Assembly (NCBI GenBank): GCA_031290675.1
Contig: JAITNC010000084.1
Location: forward strand, 1-5,945
DNA length: 5,945 nt
Direction of reading: 5' to 3'
Origin: Campylobacteraceae bacterium
Lineage (GTDB): Bacteria > Campylobacterota > Campylobacteria > Campylobacterales > Campylobacteraceae
Numbering within the stretch: position 1 is the stretch's first letter; every line of letters begins with the position of its first letter. A program made the position numbers and the translations under genes. Of the stretch, positions 1-5,945 are shown in pieces. The notes under the pieces were generated by a model. The model was not told where the DNA came from. It saw nothing but the letters and a program-made list of their open reading frames with translations, and ran no database searches.

Positions 1-138
1 ATAATAAGGGACGCTTTGAGTGCTTATATTGAGGATTTGGAGGATTATTATATCGGTGTCAAGGCTTATAAAGAGTTCAAAATGAGCGGAGAAAAGTCCA
101 TACCCGCTCATGAACTTTACAAAGAGCTTGGATTGTAA
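1..138 (+). CDS. RelB-family (DUF6290-like) antitoxin, 3' end only
   Basis: Only the last 45 codons are present; the start lies left of the window. The visible part has the typical RelB-type tail: an acidic helix (SAYIEDLEDYY), a variable middle with KAYKEFKMSGEK, then IPAHELYKELGL at the stop. In this family the missing N-terminus is a ribbon-helix-helix DNA-binding region that autoregulates the operon, and this C-terminal part wraps and neutralises the toxin. The stop codon is followed after 2 nt by the ATG of a RelE-type toxin gene, the usual antitoxin-first order, which supports the call. The visible antitoxin reading frame is intact although the toxin gene is broken. Family assignment is by pattern recognition. 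Confidence 0.8.
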   Translation: MIRDALSAYIEDLEDYYIGVKAYKEFKMSGEKSIPAHELYKELGL

Positions 139-140
139 TA

Positions 141-397
141 ATGCGATTTGAGTATGCGGCAAAAGCGACAAAACAATTTAAAAAACTTGACCTCGTATCC
201 AAAAATAGATTAAACATTATACAGACGAGATAGAAAAACTTGAAAATCCACGAAGCAGAGGCAAAGCATTAGTCGGCAATCTGAGCGGTCTTTGGAGATA
301 CAGAGTTGAGGATTATCGTCTTATATGCAAAATAGAGGACAATCATTTCATCATCTTGGTCATAGAGATAGGACATAGAAATTCAATCTATGATTAG
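141..397 (+). pseudogene. RelE-family mRNA interferase toxin, disrupted by a 1-nt frameshift
   Basis: From ATG 141 the frame reads MRFEYAAKATKQFKKLD and then stops at TAG 231-233. The remainder of the toxin continues in the -1 frame, from about 212 to TAG 395-397, with the motifs EIEKLENPRSRGKAL, GLWRYRVEDYRL and IEIGHRNSIYD. Adding one A to the run at 212-214 gives an uninterrupted 85-residue protein reading RLKHYTDEIEKL across the join, which is the normal RelE length and spacing. In that repaired protein the basic and aromatic active-site-type residues would be R53/R55, R60, R80 and Y84. Intact RelE toxins cleave mRNA in the ribosomal A site. As written the gene would give only a 30-residue peptide, so it is inactive unless the base is a sequencing error or the ribosome shifts. 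No strong ribosome-binding site precedes it; translation is probably coupled to the antitoxin. Confidence 0.85.
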
Positions 398-448
398 ATG
401 TCATAAGCGGCTGTTTTGAACACTCAAGGCTATCAATAGGGCGAGAGC

Positions 449-476
449 TTGCATTTTAACTCAAAACCTGTATAAT
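449..476 (+). promoter_or_regulatory. Sigma70-type promoter for comM
   Basis: TTGCAT at 449-454 and a perfect TATAAT at 471-476 are separated by 16 bp. Transcription would start near 483, giving a leader of about 25 nt. The region between the toxin stop and comM (398-507) holds this promoter and the ribosome-binding site and nothing else I can recognise. It makes comM independent of the toxin-antitoxin operon. Confidence 0.65.
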
Positions 477-507
477 AAGCATTTACAAATTACAAAAAGG
501 TGGAGTA

Positions 508-2025
508 ATGAAGCGGCTTTTATGTGCGACTTTGGAAGCAAATATGGCTCACAGTGTTGAGGTGGAGTCGGCATTTGTGCGTTCGTTGCCTTATTTTGCT
601 ATCGTAGGGCTCGCTCAGCAGTCCATACAAGAGTCGCGTGACAGGATACGTGCGGCGTTAAACAGCATCAACTTCAAGTTTCCAGCTCAAAGAATCACCG
701 TCAATCTCTACCCTTCTGACTTGCCAAAGATAGGAAGCCATTTTGACTTAGGCATCGCTCTGCTCGTCGCTTTGCAAAGGGAGAACGTGGATTTTGAGGA
801 TTTTTACTGCTTTGGGGAGCTAGGCCTTGCCGGCGGCGTCAAAAGCACAGTGTCCATTTTCCCTATCATCTTATCTTTGGCGAGCAGATACCAAAACCTG
901 CGTGTCGTCGTGCCGAACGAGAGTTTGGAGCTTGTAGCGTCCATACCAAACATACAAGCGTACGGCGTAGACAGCCTGCAGGAAGCGATAGAATTTTTCG
1001 CCGACAAAAATGTGCGCGATAGCAAACTCGCCCAAAGTACGCACGAGCTTTTGAAAAACGCCATCACAATAGAGGGCAGGACTTACGTGCCAAATGATGA
1101 TTTTGAGCTTGATTTTGCCGATATAAAGGGGCAGCGAAACGCCAAAGAAGCTATGATGATAGCCGCCTCAGGCATGCACAATGTCCTTCTGGAGGGAAGC
1201 CCGGGCTGCGGCAAGAGTATGAGTATCAAGCGGCTTTTGTACATCATGCCGCCGCTTGAGTTAAACGAGCTTTTGCAGAGTGCGGCGAACAAGTCTTTGG
1301 GCGGTGCAGATACGGTATTTGAGAGGTTGCGCCCGTTTCGCTCGCCGCATCACACGAGCTCACGGCCGTCTATATTTGGCGGGGGGAGCAATTTTGGCGC
1401 AAAGATAGGCGAGGTCGCTTTGGCACATCACGGAATACTCTTTTTTGACGAGTTTCCGCACTTCTCAAAACAGGTTTTGGAGAGCTTGAGAGAGCCGCTT
1501 GAAGACGGGCGTGTGCTCATCTCACGTGTAAATTCCAAGATTTGCTATGAAACGAGATTTCTCTTTGCGGCGGCGCAAAACCCTTGCCCCTGCGGCAATC
1601 TTTTCAGCTCCATCAAATCCTGCAAATGCTCCGACATAGAGATACAAAAATACAAAGCCAAAATCTCCGCTCCGCTTTTGGACAGAATAGACATCTACGT
1701 GCAGATGGACGAAAGCGGCGTGGACGACATTTCAACGCTGGACTCAAAACAGATGAGGGTGAAAGTACTGAAAGCCTTTGCGGCACAAAAAAAACGCGCT
1801 CAGAGCGAGCTCAACGGCAAGATGGACGACAAATCCATAGAGCAGTTTTGCGTACTAAACGCCGAAGCGGACGATATACTCAAATCCGCCGCCGTTAGAT
1901 TTGGACTATCGCACAGGGGCGTGGGCAAACTGAAAAAAATAGCCAGAACCATAGCAGACTTGGACGGCTGCGAGAGCATAGAAAAAGCCCATATGTTGAA
2001 GGCGTTGAGTTTTAGACAGAGGTAG
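508..2025 (+). CDS. comM: ComM, Mg-chelatase-like AAA+ ATPase (YifB family)
   Basis: The product is a 505-residue cytoplasmic ATPase of full family length. In well-studied naturally competent bacteria ComM is a hexameric helicase that extends the heteroduplex by branch migration when incoming single-stranded DNA recombines with the chromosome. The N-terminal Lon-protease-like subdomain spans roughly residues 1-170, with VEVESAFVRSLPYFAIVGL and ITVNLYPSDLPKIGSHFDLGIALL. The AAA+ core has Walker A GSPGCGKS at 230-237, RPFRSPHHT ahead of the insert, Walker B GILFFDEF with D314/E315, sensor N358 and LLDRID with R393. Cysteines C360, C362, C372 and C374 form a CxC...CxC pair of likely zinc ligands. 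The C-terminal Mg-chelatase-type domain ends with SHRGVGKLKKIARTIADL. ATG 508 is preceded by AAAAGG at 495-500 and GGAG at 502-505, and no upstream extension is needed. The gene ends 13 bp from a convergent gene with no separate terminator visible. Confidence 0.95.
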   Translation: MKRLLCATLEANMAHSVEVESAFVRSLPYFAIVGLAQQSIQESRDRIRAALNSINFKFPAQRITVNLYPSDLPKIGSHFDLGIALLVALQRENVDFEDFYCFGELGLAGGVKSTVSIFPIILSLASRYQNLRVVVPNESLELVASIPNIQAYGVDSLQEAIEFFADKNVRDSKLAQSTHELLKNAITIEGRTYVPNDDFELDFADIKGQRNAKEAMMIAASGMHNVLLEGSPGCGKSMSIKRLLYIMPPLELNELLQSAANKSLGGADTVFERLRPFRSPHHTSSRPSIFGGGSNFGAKIGEVALAHHGILFFDEFPHFSKQVLESLREPLEDGRVLISRVNSKICYETRFLFAAAQNPCPCGNLFSSIKSCKCSDIEIQKYKAKISAPLLDRIDIYVQMDESGVDDISTLDSKQMRVKVLKAFAAQKKRAQSELNGKMDDKSIEQFCVLNAEADDILKSAAVRFGLSHRGVGKLKKIARTIADLDGCESIEKAHMLKALSFRQR

Positions 2026-2038
2026 GTATTTTACGATA

Positions 2039-3202
2039 TTATGTCAAGATTGAGTTTTTGATAACTTTGCAAAAATTGCTAAAAGAGTATTTATTTTTCA
2101 GGCTATTTTTAGCGTTTTTGCCCATAAGTTCGTTCAAGCCCCTGTCTTTTAGCAAGCGCACTATTTTTTGTGCGAAGTCGTGGTCATTTTTGGCTATAAA
2201 AACATTTTGCCCATCATGAGCTATATCCTCAAAACCTCTGCTTGCATGTTCGGTTGCAACCAGTGCTTTACCCATGCGCATCGCTTCCAATACTTTTATA
2301 TTTGTTCCTGCGCCATGATATATAGGAGTGATAACTACGCTGTTTTTCACATACTCTTTTATAAGGTCTTGAGCAAATCCTACGATGTTTACACCCTTAT
2401 GCTGCTCCCAAAGTCTTTTATCTTCCTGTGAAAGCTCAGCTCCTATGATGTTGAAACGGGCATCAGGCAGCTCTTTTGTAACATGATCCCACACTTTATC
2501 CAAAAAATGTCTAACTCCATATATATTTGGCCACCATGACAGCAGACCCACAAACATAATGTTCATATCGCCAGAATTATTTTCAAGCGGATACCTTTTA
2601 GGATATGGAATGTTAGGCAGATAAAAAGAGTTTGGTATTAAAGCGCATTGTGATTTATTTGGCAAATATACACATTTAACTTTGCAGGCTATTTGTTTTG
2701 TGTGATATTTCGCCGATTTTGCGAGTAGTTTGTAGTATAGGTTTTGAAATCTTGTATTATTCGGCTTATTTAACGCCGAGAGATAAAGCTGTTCAGGCAA
2801 ATCGTCCAAATCAATGATAACCTTTTTGTTGAAAGCTATGCCGCATTTTACAGCCATAGCGAGGTAGCGCACAACGATGTAGTCGTAATCTTTTTTTCTT
2901 GTCAGCTCGTTGATTTTTCTTGACATAAAAATATCTTTTTTAGATAAAAGATTTAAGAAAGATGGCCTGCGGCATCTTTTCAAAAGTGAATAAAAAAGTC
3001 TGCGAAAAAGAGGTGGTCTATATACATCTACAGGTATCAGCGAATGATTTGCGCTATCGTCAAGAGTTTTATTGATGTCGGATTGGTATACAGCGTCCAC
3101 TTGGGCTATTTTACAAAGTGCCTTATATAACAGGTTGGTGCGCTGATGAACACCAATATCTTTTTTTAAAGGGTTATTTCCGCACACATATAGTATATTC
3201 AT
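2039..3202 (-). CDS. GT-B glycosyltransferase, GT4-like (group 1)
   Basis: The 387-residue protein probably transfers an NDP-sugar residue onto a cell-surface glycan precursor at the cytoplasmic face of the membrane. Neither donor nor acceptor can be read from sequence. The N-terminal Rossmann-like acceptor half opens with MNILYVCGNN and has IIDLDDLPEQLY around 129-140. The C-terminal nucleotide-sugar half begins near FVGLLSWWPN (217-226) and contains VNIVGF (271-276) and the donor-site block PIYHGAGTNIKVLEAM (293-308). E306 there matches the second Glu of the EX7E motif, while the first acidic position is occupied differently, as in several GT4 subgroups. No signal peptide or membrane helix is seen. 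On the minus strand AAGAGAG (3211-3217) lies about 8 nt before the ATG. The gene is lone, convergent with comM, and much more AT-rich than it (sample lines about 23-47% GC against 43-57%), which suggests acquisition or a variable surface locus. Confidence 0.88.
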   Translation of the reverse strand: MNILYVCGNNPLKKDIGVHQRTNLLYKALCKIAQVDAVYQSDINKTLDDSANHSLIPVDVYRPPLFRRLFYSLLKRCRRPSFLNLLSKKDIFMSRKINELTRKKDYDYIVVRYLAMAVKCGIAFNKKVIIDLDDLPEQLYLSALNKPNNTRFQNLYYKLLAKSAKYHTKQIACKVKCVYLPNKSQCALIPNSFYLPNIPYPKRYPLENNSGDMNIMFVGLLSWWPNIYGVRHFLDKVWDHVTKELPDARFNIIGAELSQEDKRLWEQHKGVNIVGFAQDLIKEYVKNSVVITPIYHGAGTNIKVLEAMRMGKALVATEHASRGFEDIAHDGQNVFIAKNDHDFAQKIVRLLKDRGLNELMGKNAKNSLKNKYSFSNFCKVIKNSILT

Positions 3203-3231
3203 ATTTTATGCTCTCTTGGTTATAAAAATAA

Positions 3232-3237
3232 ATTATA
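3232..3237 (-). promoter_or_regulatory. Probable -10 box for the glycosyltransferase gene
   Basis: Read on the minus strand this is a perfect TATAAT, 29 nt ahead of the ATG at 3202, giving a leader of about 20 nt. No convincing -35 box is present 16-18 bp upstream. That is common for Campylobacterota housekeeping promoters but weakens the call in sequence this AT-rich. Confidence 0.4.
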
Positions 3238-3296
3238 TAACATATTTTTAAATGCTTAAGCTATATTTTTCACACACATCATTTTTGAGTTTTTTC

Positions 3297-3311
3297 GCAA
3301 AAGCATTTTGC
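3297..3311. repeat. Short perfect inverted repeat in the divergent intergenic region
   Basis: GCAAAA at 3297-3302 and TTTTGC at 3306-3311 are perfect 6-bp arms around a 3-nt centre. On neither strand is it followed by a T tract, so it is not a classical terminator. It could be an operator or a chance dyad. It lies between the two divergent -10 boxes. Confidence 0.3.
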
Positions 3312-3380
3312 AATTCTAACACATAAACACGCCCTTTCTGCAATCAATTCCCAAAAAATTTCAATAAAATTTACAAACCT

Positions 3381-3412
3381 TAATAATAAAAAATACAAAA
3401 AAGTATTATAAT
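3381..3412 (+). promoter_or_regulatory. Promoter of the nickel-type pair with an overlapping NikR-like dyad
   Basis: TATAAT at 3407-3412 is the best -10 box; no good -35 lies upstream, only runs of A spaced irregularly at about 9-14 bp from 3353 onward. An inverted repeat, TAATAATA (3381-3388) and TATTATAA (3404-3411), overlaps the -10 box with 7 of 8 positions paired. Its TAATA (3384-3388) and TATTA (3404-3408) are 15 bp apart and fit the TRWYA-N15-TRWYA form I recall for Helicobacter NikR operators. The -10 assignment is fairly secure; the operator reading is inference and could be chance in such AT-rich DNA. Confidence 0.5.
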
Positions 3413-3442
3413 TGCATACTTTATTTTAATTTATCATATTTG

Positions 3443-3447
3443 AGGAG
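3443..3447 (+). promoter_or_regulatory. Ribosome-binding site that decides the DUF4198 gene start
   Basis: AGGAG abuts ATG 3448 with no spacing but lies 6 nt before ATG 3454, the proper distance. The later ATG also gives a cleaner signal peptide starting MRKS, so 3454 is chosen. Confidence 0.75.
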
Positions 3448-3453
3448 ATGATT

Positions 3454-4242
3454 ATGAGAAAATCACTTGTTTGCCTTGCGGCTTTGGCTATTTTGACGGC
3501 GGGAAATGTTCTCGCTCACGAATTTTTTGTTGTTCCACACGAACTTAAAGAGTATAAGGCGGGCGATATTGCCCAAATAGACGTGTTGTCTACACATTAT
3601 TTTATGATAGGCGAGGAGATAGAGGAGCCTGCAGATGTAAACCAAGTGTATGTTTTGCAAGGCAATAAAAAAACTATTCTTAAACTTAAAGCAAATAAAG
3701 AGAGACTTTTATATGAGAGTTTATGGAAATCAGAGAGCAATTCCCCAGCGCTTATAGTAGGCGAGCGTGTCGGAGGATTTTACTGCTTGACAACCGACGG
3801 TTATTTTGACGGTACAAAAAAAGAGGCAAAAGCGGCGGGCGTTACTATCGTAAAGTCCATATATTTCAGCAAACTTTCAAAAACATATCTCAACCCAAGC
3901 GCAAAAGATACAACTTTCAAAGAGCCTTTGGGGCAGATTTTTGAGATAATCCCCCTCACAAATCCCGCCGATATATCTTTGGGCAAAAGCGGCAAATTTC
4001 AACTTTTGTACGACGGCAAACCTTACGCAAATGCCGAGATTTTCGCTACATATGACACGTTTGACCCAAAAAGAGAAAACGCTTTTGCCAAGAGTGGAAA
4101 GAGCGACAAAAATGGCATCGTGAGCTTTACGTTTGACCACAAAGGGTTGTGGCTTGTCAGAGCGAACTATCATCGTGCGTCAAGTAAAGAAGATGTTGAT
4201 GAGGACGACATAAACGCTATAGTGGTATTTGGCGTCAAATGA
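3454..4242 (+). CDS. Secreted DUF4198 (COG5266) protein, NikK-like metal-uptake component
   Basis: The 262-residue product has a clear signal peptide: MRKS, a hydrophobic stretch at 5-17, and VLA at 19-21 as the cleavage site, leaving a 241-residue periplasmic protein that begins HEFFVVPHE. N-terminal secretion followed by a HEF/HDF-like start is typical of DUF4198 proteins, which are annotated as periplasmic parts of nickel/cobalt ECF transport (NikK/CbiK type). The C-terminal half (about 181-241) is a beta-sandwich-like repeat unit with KFQLLYDGKPYANAEIF, then SDKNGIVSFTFDHKGLWLVRANYH. Candidate metal ligands are the new N-terminal H22 plus H29, H48, H229 and H240. It overlaps the next gene by 4 nt (ATGA), so the two are translationally coupled. 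The exact metal is not shown by sequence, and no permease or ATPase gene of such a transporter lies in view. An alternative is a general periplasmic metal-binding or metal-delivery protein. Confidence 0.82.
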   Translation: MRKSLVCLAALAILTAGNVLAHEFFVVPHELKEYKAGDIAQIDVLSTHYFMIGEEIEEPADVNQVYVLQGNKKTILKLKANKERLLYESLWKSESNSPALIVGERVGGFYCLTTDGYFDGTKKEAKAAGVTIVKSIYFSKLSKTYLNPSAKDTTFKEPLGQIFEIIPLTNPADISLGKSGKFQLLYDGKPYANAEIFATYDTFDPKRENAFAKSGKSDKNGIVSFTFDHKGLWLVRANYHRASSKEDVDEDDINAIVVFGVK

Positions 4243-4697
4243 GGCGTTTTTTAGGGGTTGTTGTATGTTTTTTGCCACTTTTTTTGTGCGCTCACGGCGT
4301 TGAGGTGTCGCAAGCCGCACTAAGCGCCGAGCAGCTCAAAACGGTTCGCTTTGGCTACAGCACGGGCGAAGCGATGGCGTATGCCAAAGTCAAACTCTAC
4401 CCGCCGTCCAATCCAACCGTAGAAACGATGAAAAGTTTGACCGACAGAAACGGCTATTTTGCGTTTGTAGCGGACGAGGCGGGAGAGTGGAGGGTGGAGG
4501 CGGAGGACGGTATGGGGCACAAGGGAGTGATATCGCTCGCACTTGGCGCTCCTGCCTCCGCCCCTACGCAAAACAGCGACACAAAGGCATCTGCGGCGTT
4601 TCGTATCGTCTTGGCTCTCAGCCTTATCTGGAACATATCGGCTCTTTACGTTTTTATGCGCAATCGGCGAGTGGAGCGAAAAAACGAAGTTATTTGA
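4239..4697 (+). CDS. Small periplasmic protein with C-terminal membrane anchor, NikL-like
   Basis: The 152-residue protein has a signal peptide (MRRF, hydrophobic 5-17) with cleavage predicted after A18 in LCA, giving a mature protein starting HGVEVSQ. C17 does not fit a lipobox. Residues 35-101 look like a carboxypeptidase-regulatory or transthyretin-like beta domain: AMAYAKVKLYPPS, then LTDRNGYFAFVADEAGEWRVEAED and GMGHKGVISL. A flexible Ala/Pro/Ser/Thr linker (about 102-119) leads to one membrane helix at 121-140 and a basic cytoplasmic tail (RNRRVERK). This layout, placed after a DUF4198 gene, matches what is described for NikL in NikKLMQO-type nickel importers. The start ATG overlaps the upstream stop codon (ATGA) and no separate ribosome-binding site is evident. 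The role as a helper that presents metal to an ECF permease is inference; the permease must be elsewhere if it exists. Confidence 0.75.
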   Translation: MRRFLGVVVCFLPLFLCAHGVEVSQAALSAEQLKTVRFGYSTGEAMAYAKVKLYPPSNPTVETMKSLTDRNGYFAFVADEAGEWRVEAEDGMGHKGVISLALGAPASAPTQNSDTKASAAFRIVLALSLIWNISALYVFMRNRRVERKNEVI

Positions 4698-4721
4698 GTT
4701 TTAATACAAAATTAGTATAAT
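4694..4721 (+). promoter_or_regulatory. Sigma70-type promoter for nnr, overlapping the previous stop codon
   Basis: TTGAGT at 4694-4699 overlaps the TGA stop at 4695-4697, and a perfect TATAAT lies at 4716-4721 after a 16-bp spacer. Transcription would start near 4728, about 25 nt before the ATG. GAGG at 4743-4746, 6 nt from ATG 4753, is the ribosome-binding site. nnr can therefore be expressed independently of the metal-type pair, although read-through is possible because no terminator is seen. Confidence 0.6.
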
Positions 4722-4752
4722 TACGCTATTTACTGAGAAGTTGAGGCGGATT

Positions 4753-5945
4753 ATGCAAAAGATTTTTCAAAAAACGGACGTTTTAGACAAACGGGCGTGC
4801 AAAAAGTTTTTGTTGAGCGATGAGCTTTTGATGGAAAACGCTGCCCGCTCGTTGTCGGACTTTATCAGAGATAGGGTTGCGAGCGGGGCTAAAGTCCTGT
4901 TTCTTTGCGGCGGCGGAAATAACGGTGCAGACGGTTACGCCGCAGCGAGAATGCTTCAGGGAAGTTACGACGTGTCCGTAGTGAGCGTGTATGCGCCAAA
5001 GTCAGAGCTTGCCAAAAAACAGTTTGAACGTGCAAGAGCCACAAAGCTTAAGATACTAAAAACGCTTCCAAAAAGTTTTGATGTTTGCGTGGATTGCGTT
5101 TTGGGCAGCGGTCAGAGCGGCGAACTTGACAAAAATCTTGCAAATCTCATACTCGCCGCAAATGCCAAAAACAGCCTCAAAATAGCGTGCGACATACCCA
5201 CAGGTATCCACTCAAAAACGCCTTTTAAGGCGGACTTTACTCTAACTATGGGTGCGCTGAAATCCGTGCTTTTTGAAGATATTGCCACAGACTTCACGGG
5301 CGAGATTGTCGTTTGCGATTTGGGACTTGAGAGAAGCGTTTTTGAGGGCGAAACAGATATGTTTTTGCTGGAGAGGGACGACTTGCTTTTGCCCAAACGT
5401 GAGAAAAAAAACAGTAACAAAGGCGACTTCGGACATCTTGTTATTGTTAGCGGTGAACATCAGGGAGCAGCGATATTGTCGGGACTTTCAGCACTAACAG
5501 TTGGTTGCGGGCTTGTTAGTTTGCTAACAGATAACAAGAGCGAGTTATGCGTAGCGCCTTCTTTGATGCAAACCTCAAAATTCCCCCAAAAAGCCACAGC
5601 GTTAGCGGTCGGAATGGGGCTTGGCGACACGAAAATAGATACGGCTTGGTTTGAAAAACTGCCATTTGTCGCAGACGCCGATATGTGTTACGATGAGAGG
5701 ATTTTGCAGATACAAAACGCCAAATGCGTCCTCACACCGCACCCAAAAGAGTTCGCCGCACTGCTTGGCGTGTTTGGCTTTGGCGAGTTTGACGCGAGCG
5801 GCGTACAGGCCGAGAGATTTGAGTTGGCGAAGAGATTTTCACTGAAATTTCAAGGCGTTTTGGTCTTAAAAGGCGCTAACACGATAGTAGCGCACGAGGG
5901 CGTTTTGTATGTTTGCACTCTTGGAACTAACGCTTTATCAAAAGG
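4753..5945 (+). CDS. nnr: Bifunctional NAD(P)H-hydrate epimerase / ADP-dependent dehydratase, 3' truncated by the window
   Basis: The 397 visible codons cover all of the epimerase and most of the dehydratase. The enzyme repairs NAD(P)HX, the hydrated and inactive form of NADH or NADPH: the N-terminal half interconverts R and S epimers and the C-terminal half dehydrates the S form using ADP, releasing AMP and phosphate. Epimerase signs are LMENAA (26-31), the phosphate/K+-binding loop GGGNNGADG (53-61) and catalytic-type D147 in CDIPTGI. The linker is about 205-222. The dehydratase (carbohydrate-kinase-like fold) starts with NKGDFGHLVIVSGE (222-235) and continues with GMGLG (287-291), DAD (308-310), LTPHPKEF (327-334) and VLKGANTIV (371-379). 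The window ends just as the nucleotide-binding GxGD segment with its catalytic Asp would appear. The start is fixed by GAGG at 4743-4746. An A8 run in the linker (5404-5411) contains a possible frameshift site. Confidence 0.93.
   Translation, partial: MQKIFQKTDVLDKRACKKFLLSDELLMENAARSLSDFIRDRVASGAKVLFLCGGGNNGADGYAAARMLQGSYDVSVVSVYAPKSELAKKQFERARATKLKILKTLPKSFDVCVDCVLGSGQSGELDKNLANLILAANAKNSLKIACDIPTGIHSKTPFKADFTLTMGALKSVLFEDIATDFTGEIVVCDLGLERSVFEGETDMFLLERDDLLLPKREKKNSNKGDFGHLVIVSGEHQGAAILSGLSALTVGCGLVSLLTDNKSELCVAPSLMQTSKFPQKATALAVGMGLGDTKIDTAWFEKLPFVADADMCYDERILQIQNAKCVLTPHPKEFAALLGVFGFGEFDASGVQAERFELAKRFSLKFQGVLVLKGANTIVAHEGVLYVCTLGTNALSK
5406..5417 (+). other. Candidate -1 slippery heptamer with immediate -1 stop in the nnr linker
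   Basis: In the nnr reading frame, positions 5406-5412 read A AAA AAC, a canonical -1 slippery heptamer within an A8 run (5404-5411). A -1 shift gives CAG then TAA at 5415-5417, ending a 221-residue protein that contains only the epimerase domain. No clear upstream Shine-Dalgarno-like stimulator at the usual distance and no strong downstream hairpin were found, so use is unproven. Confidence 0.35.

Noticed and set aside
416..427. TTGA-ACAC-TCAA dyad upstream of comM as a terminator for the toxin operon
   Set aside because: Arms of 4 bp with no T tract are too weak to support a terminator call.
1381..1386. Run of six G in comM as a possible phase-variable tract
   Set aside because: Campylobacterota contingency tracts are usually longer, about eight or more G. 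Here the run simply encodes Gly-Gly of the conserved GGGS segment.
1584..1898. Long alternative reading frame on the + strand inside comM
   Set aside because: It lies wholly within the conserved ComM coding sequence, has no recognisable domain or ribosome-binding site, and is a shadow frame.
3403..3419. GTAT-N9-ATAC dyad around the -10 box
   Set aside because: Only the outer four bases pair and the core is generic AT-rich sequence; the wider TAATAATA/TATTATAA repeat explains the region better.
3448..3453. ATG 3448 as the start of the DUF4198 gene
   Set aside because: The AGGAG at 3443-3447 would touch this ATG with no spacing; ATG 3454 has the right distance and begins a typical signal peptide.
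5112..5460. Minus-strand open frames opposite nnr
   Set aside because: They oppose strongly conserved nnr codons, have low-complexity Ser/Lys/Phe composition and no family resemblance.

Overview
The window reads as chromosomal DNA of a Campylobacterota (epsilonproteobacterial) organism. The support is the protein style of the ComM and Nnr homologues, the AT-rich upstream regions with good TATAAT -10 boxes and weak -35 boxes, and tight gene packing. This is inference from pattern; I cannot name a genus.

Left edge (1-397): the 3' end of a RelB-family antitoxin gene, followed after 2 nt by a RelE-family toxin gene that is out of frame. The frame break is explained exactly by loss of one A in the run at 212-214. 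Region 398-507 holds a sigma70-type promoter for the next gene. Positions 508-2025 encode ComM, the Mg-chelatase-like AAA+ ATPase used in natural transformation. It converges, with a 13-bp gap, on a minus-strand GT-B glycosyltransferase gene (2039-3202) that is clearly more AT-rich than its neighbours and stands alone, so it may be acquired.

An AT-rich divergent intergenic region (3203-3453) separates the glycosyltransferase from a two-gene, translationally coupled operon (3454-4697). Its products are a secreted DUF4198 (COG5266-like) protein and a small secreted protein with one C-terminal membrane anchor. These resemble NikK and NikL, the accessory parts of ECF-type nickel/cobalt importers, but no NikM/Q/O gene is in view. 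Both mature proteins are predicted to begin with histidine. The promoter carries an inverted repeat compatible with a Helicobacter-type NikR operator, although AT-richness weakens that reading.

A further promoter overlaps the stop codon of the small membrane protein and drives nnr (4753 to the right edge, incomplete). This is the two-domain NAD(P)HX epimerase/dehydratase that repairs damaged nicotinamide cofactors. Its inter-domain linker carries an A8 run containing a canonical -1 slippery heptamer, followed at once by a stop codon in the -1 frame. Slippage there would release an epimerase-only protein. That site, the nickel-type pair with N-terminal histidines, and the single-base toxin lesion are the observations most worth following. 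I saw no CRISPR array, tRNA, rRNA or insertion sequence.
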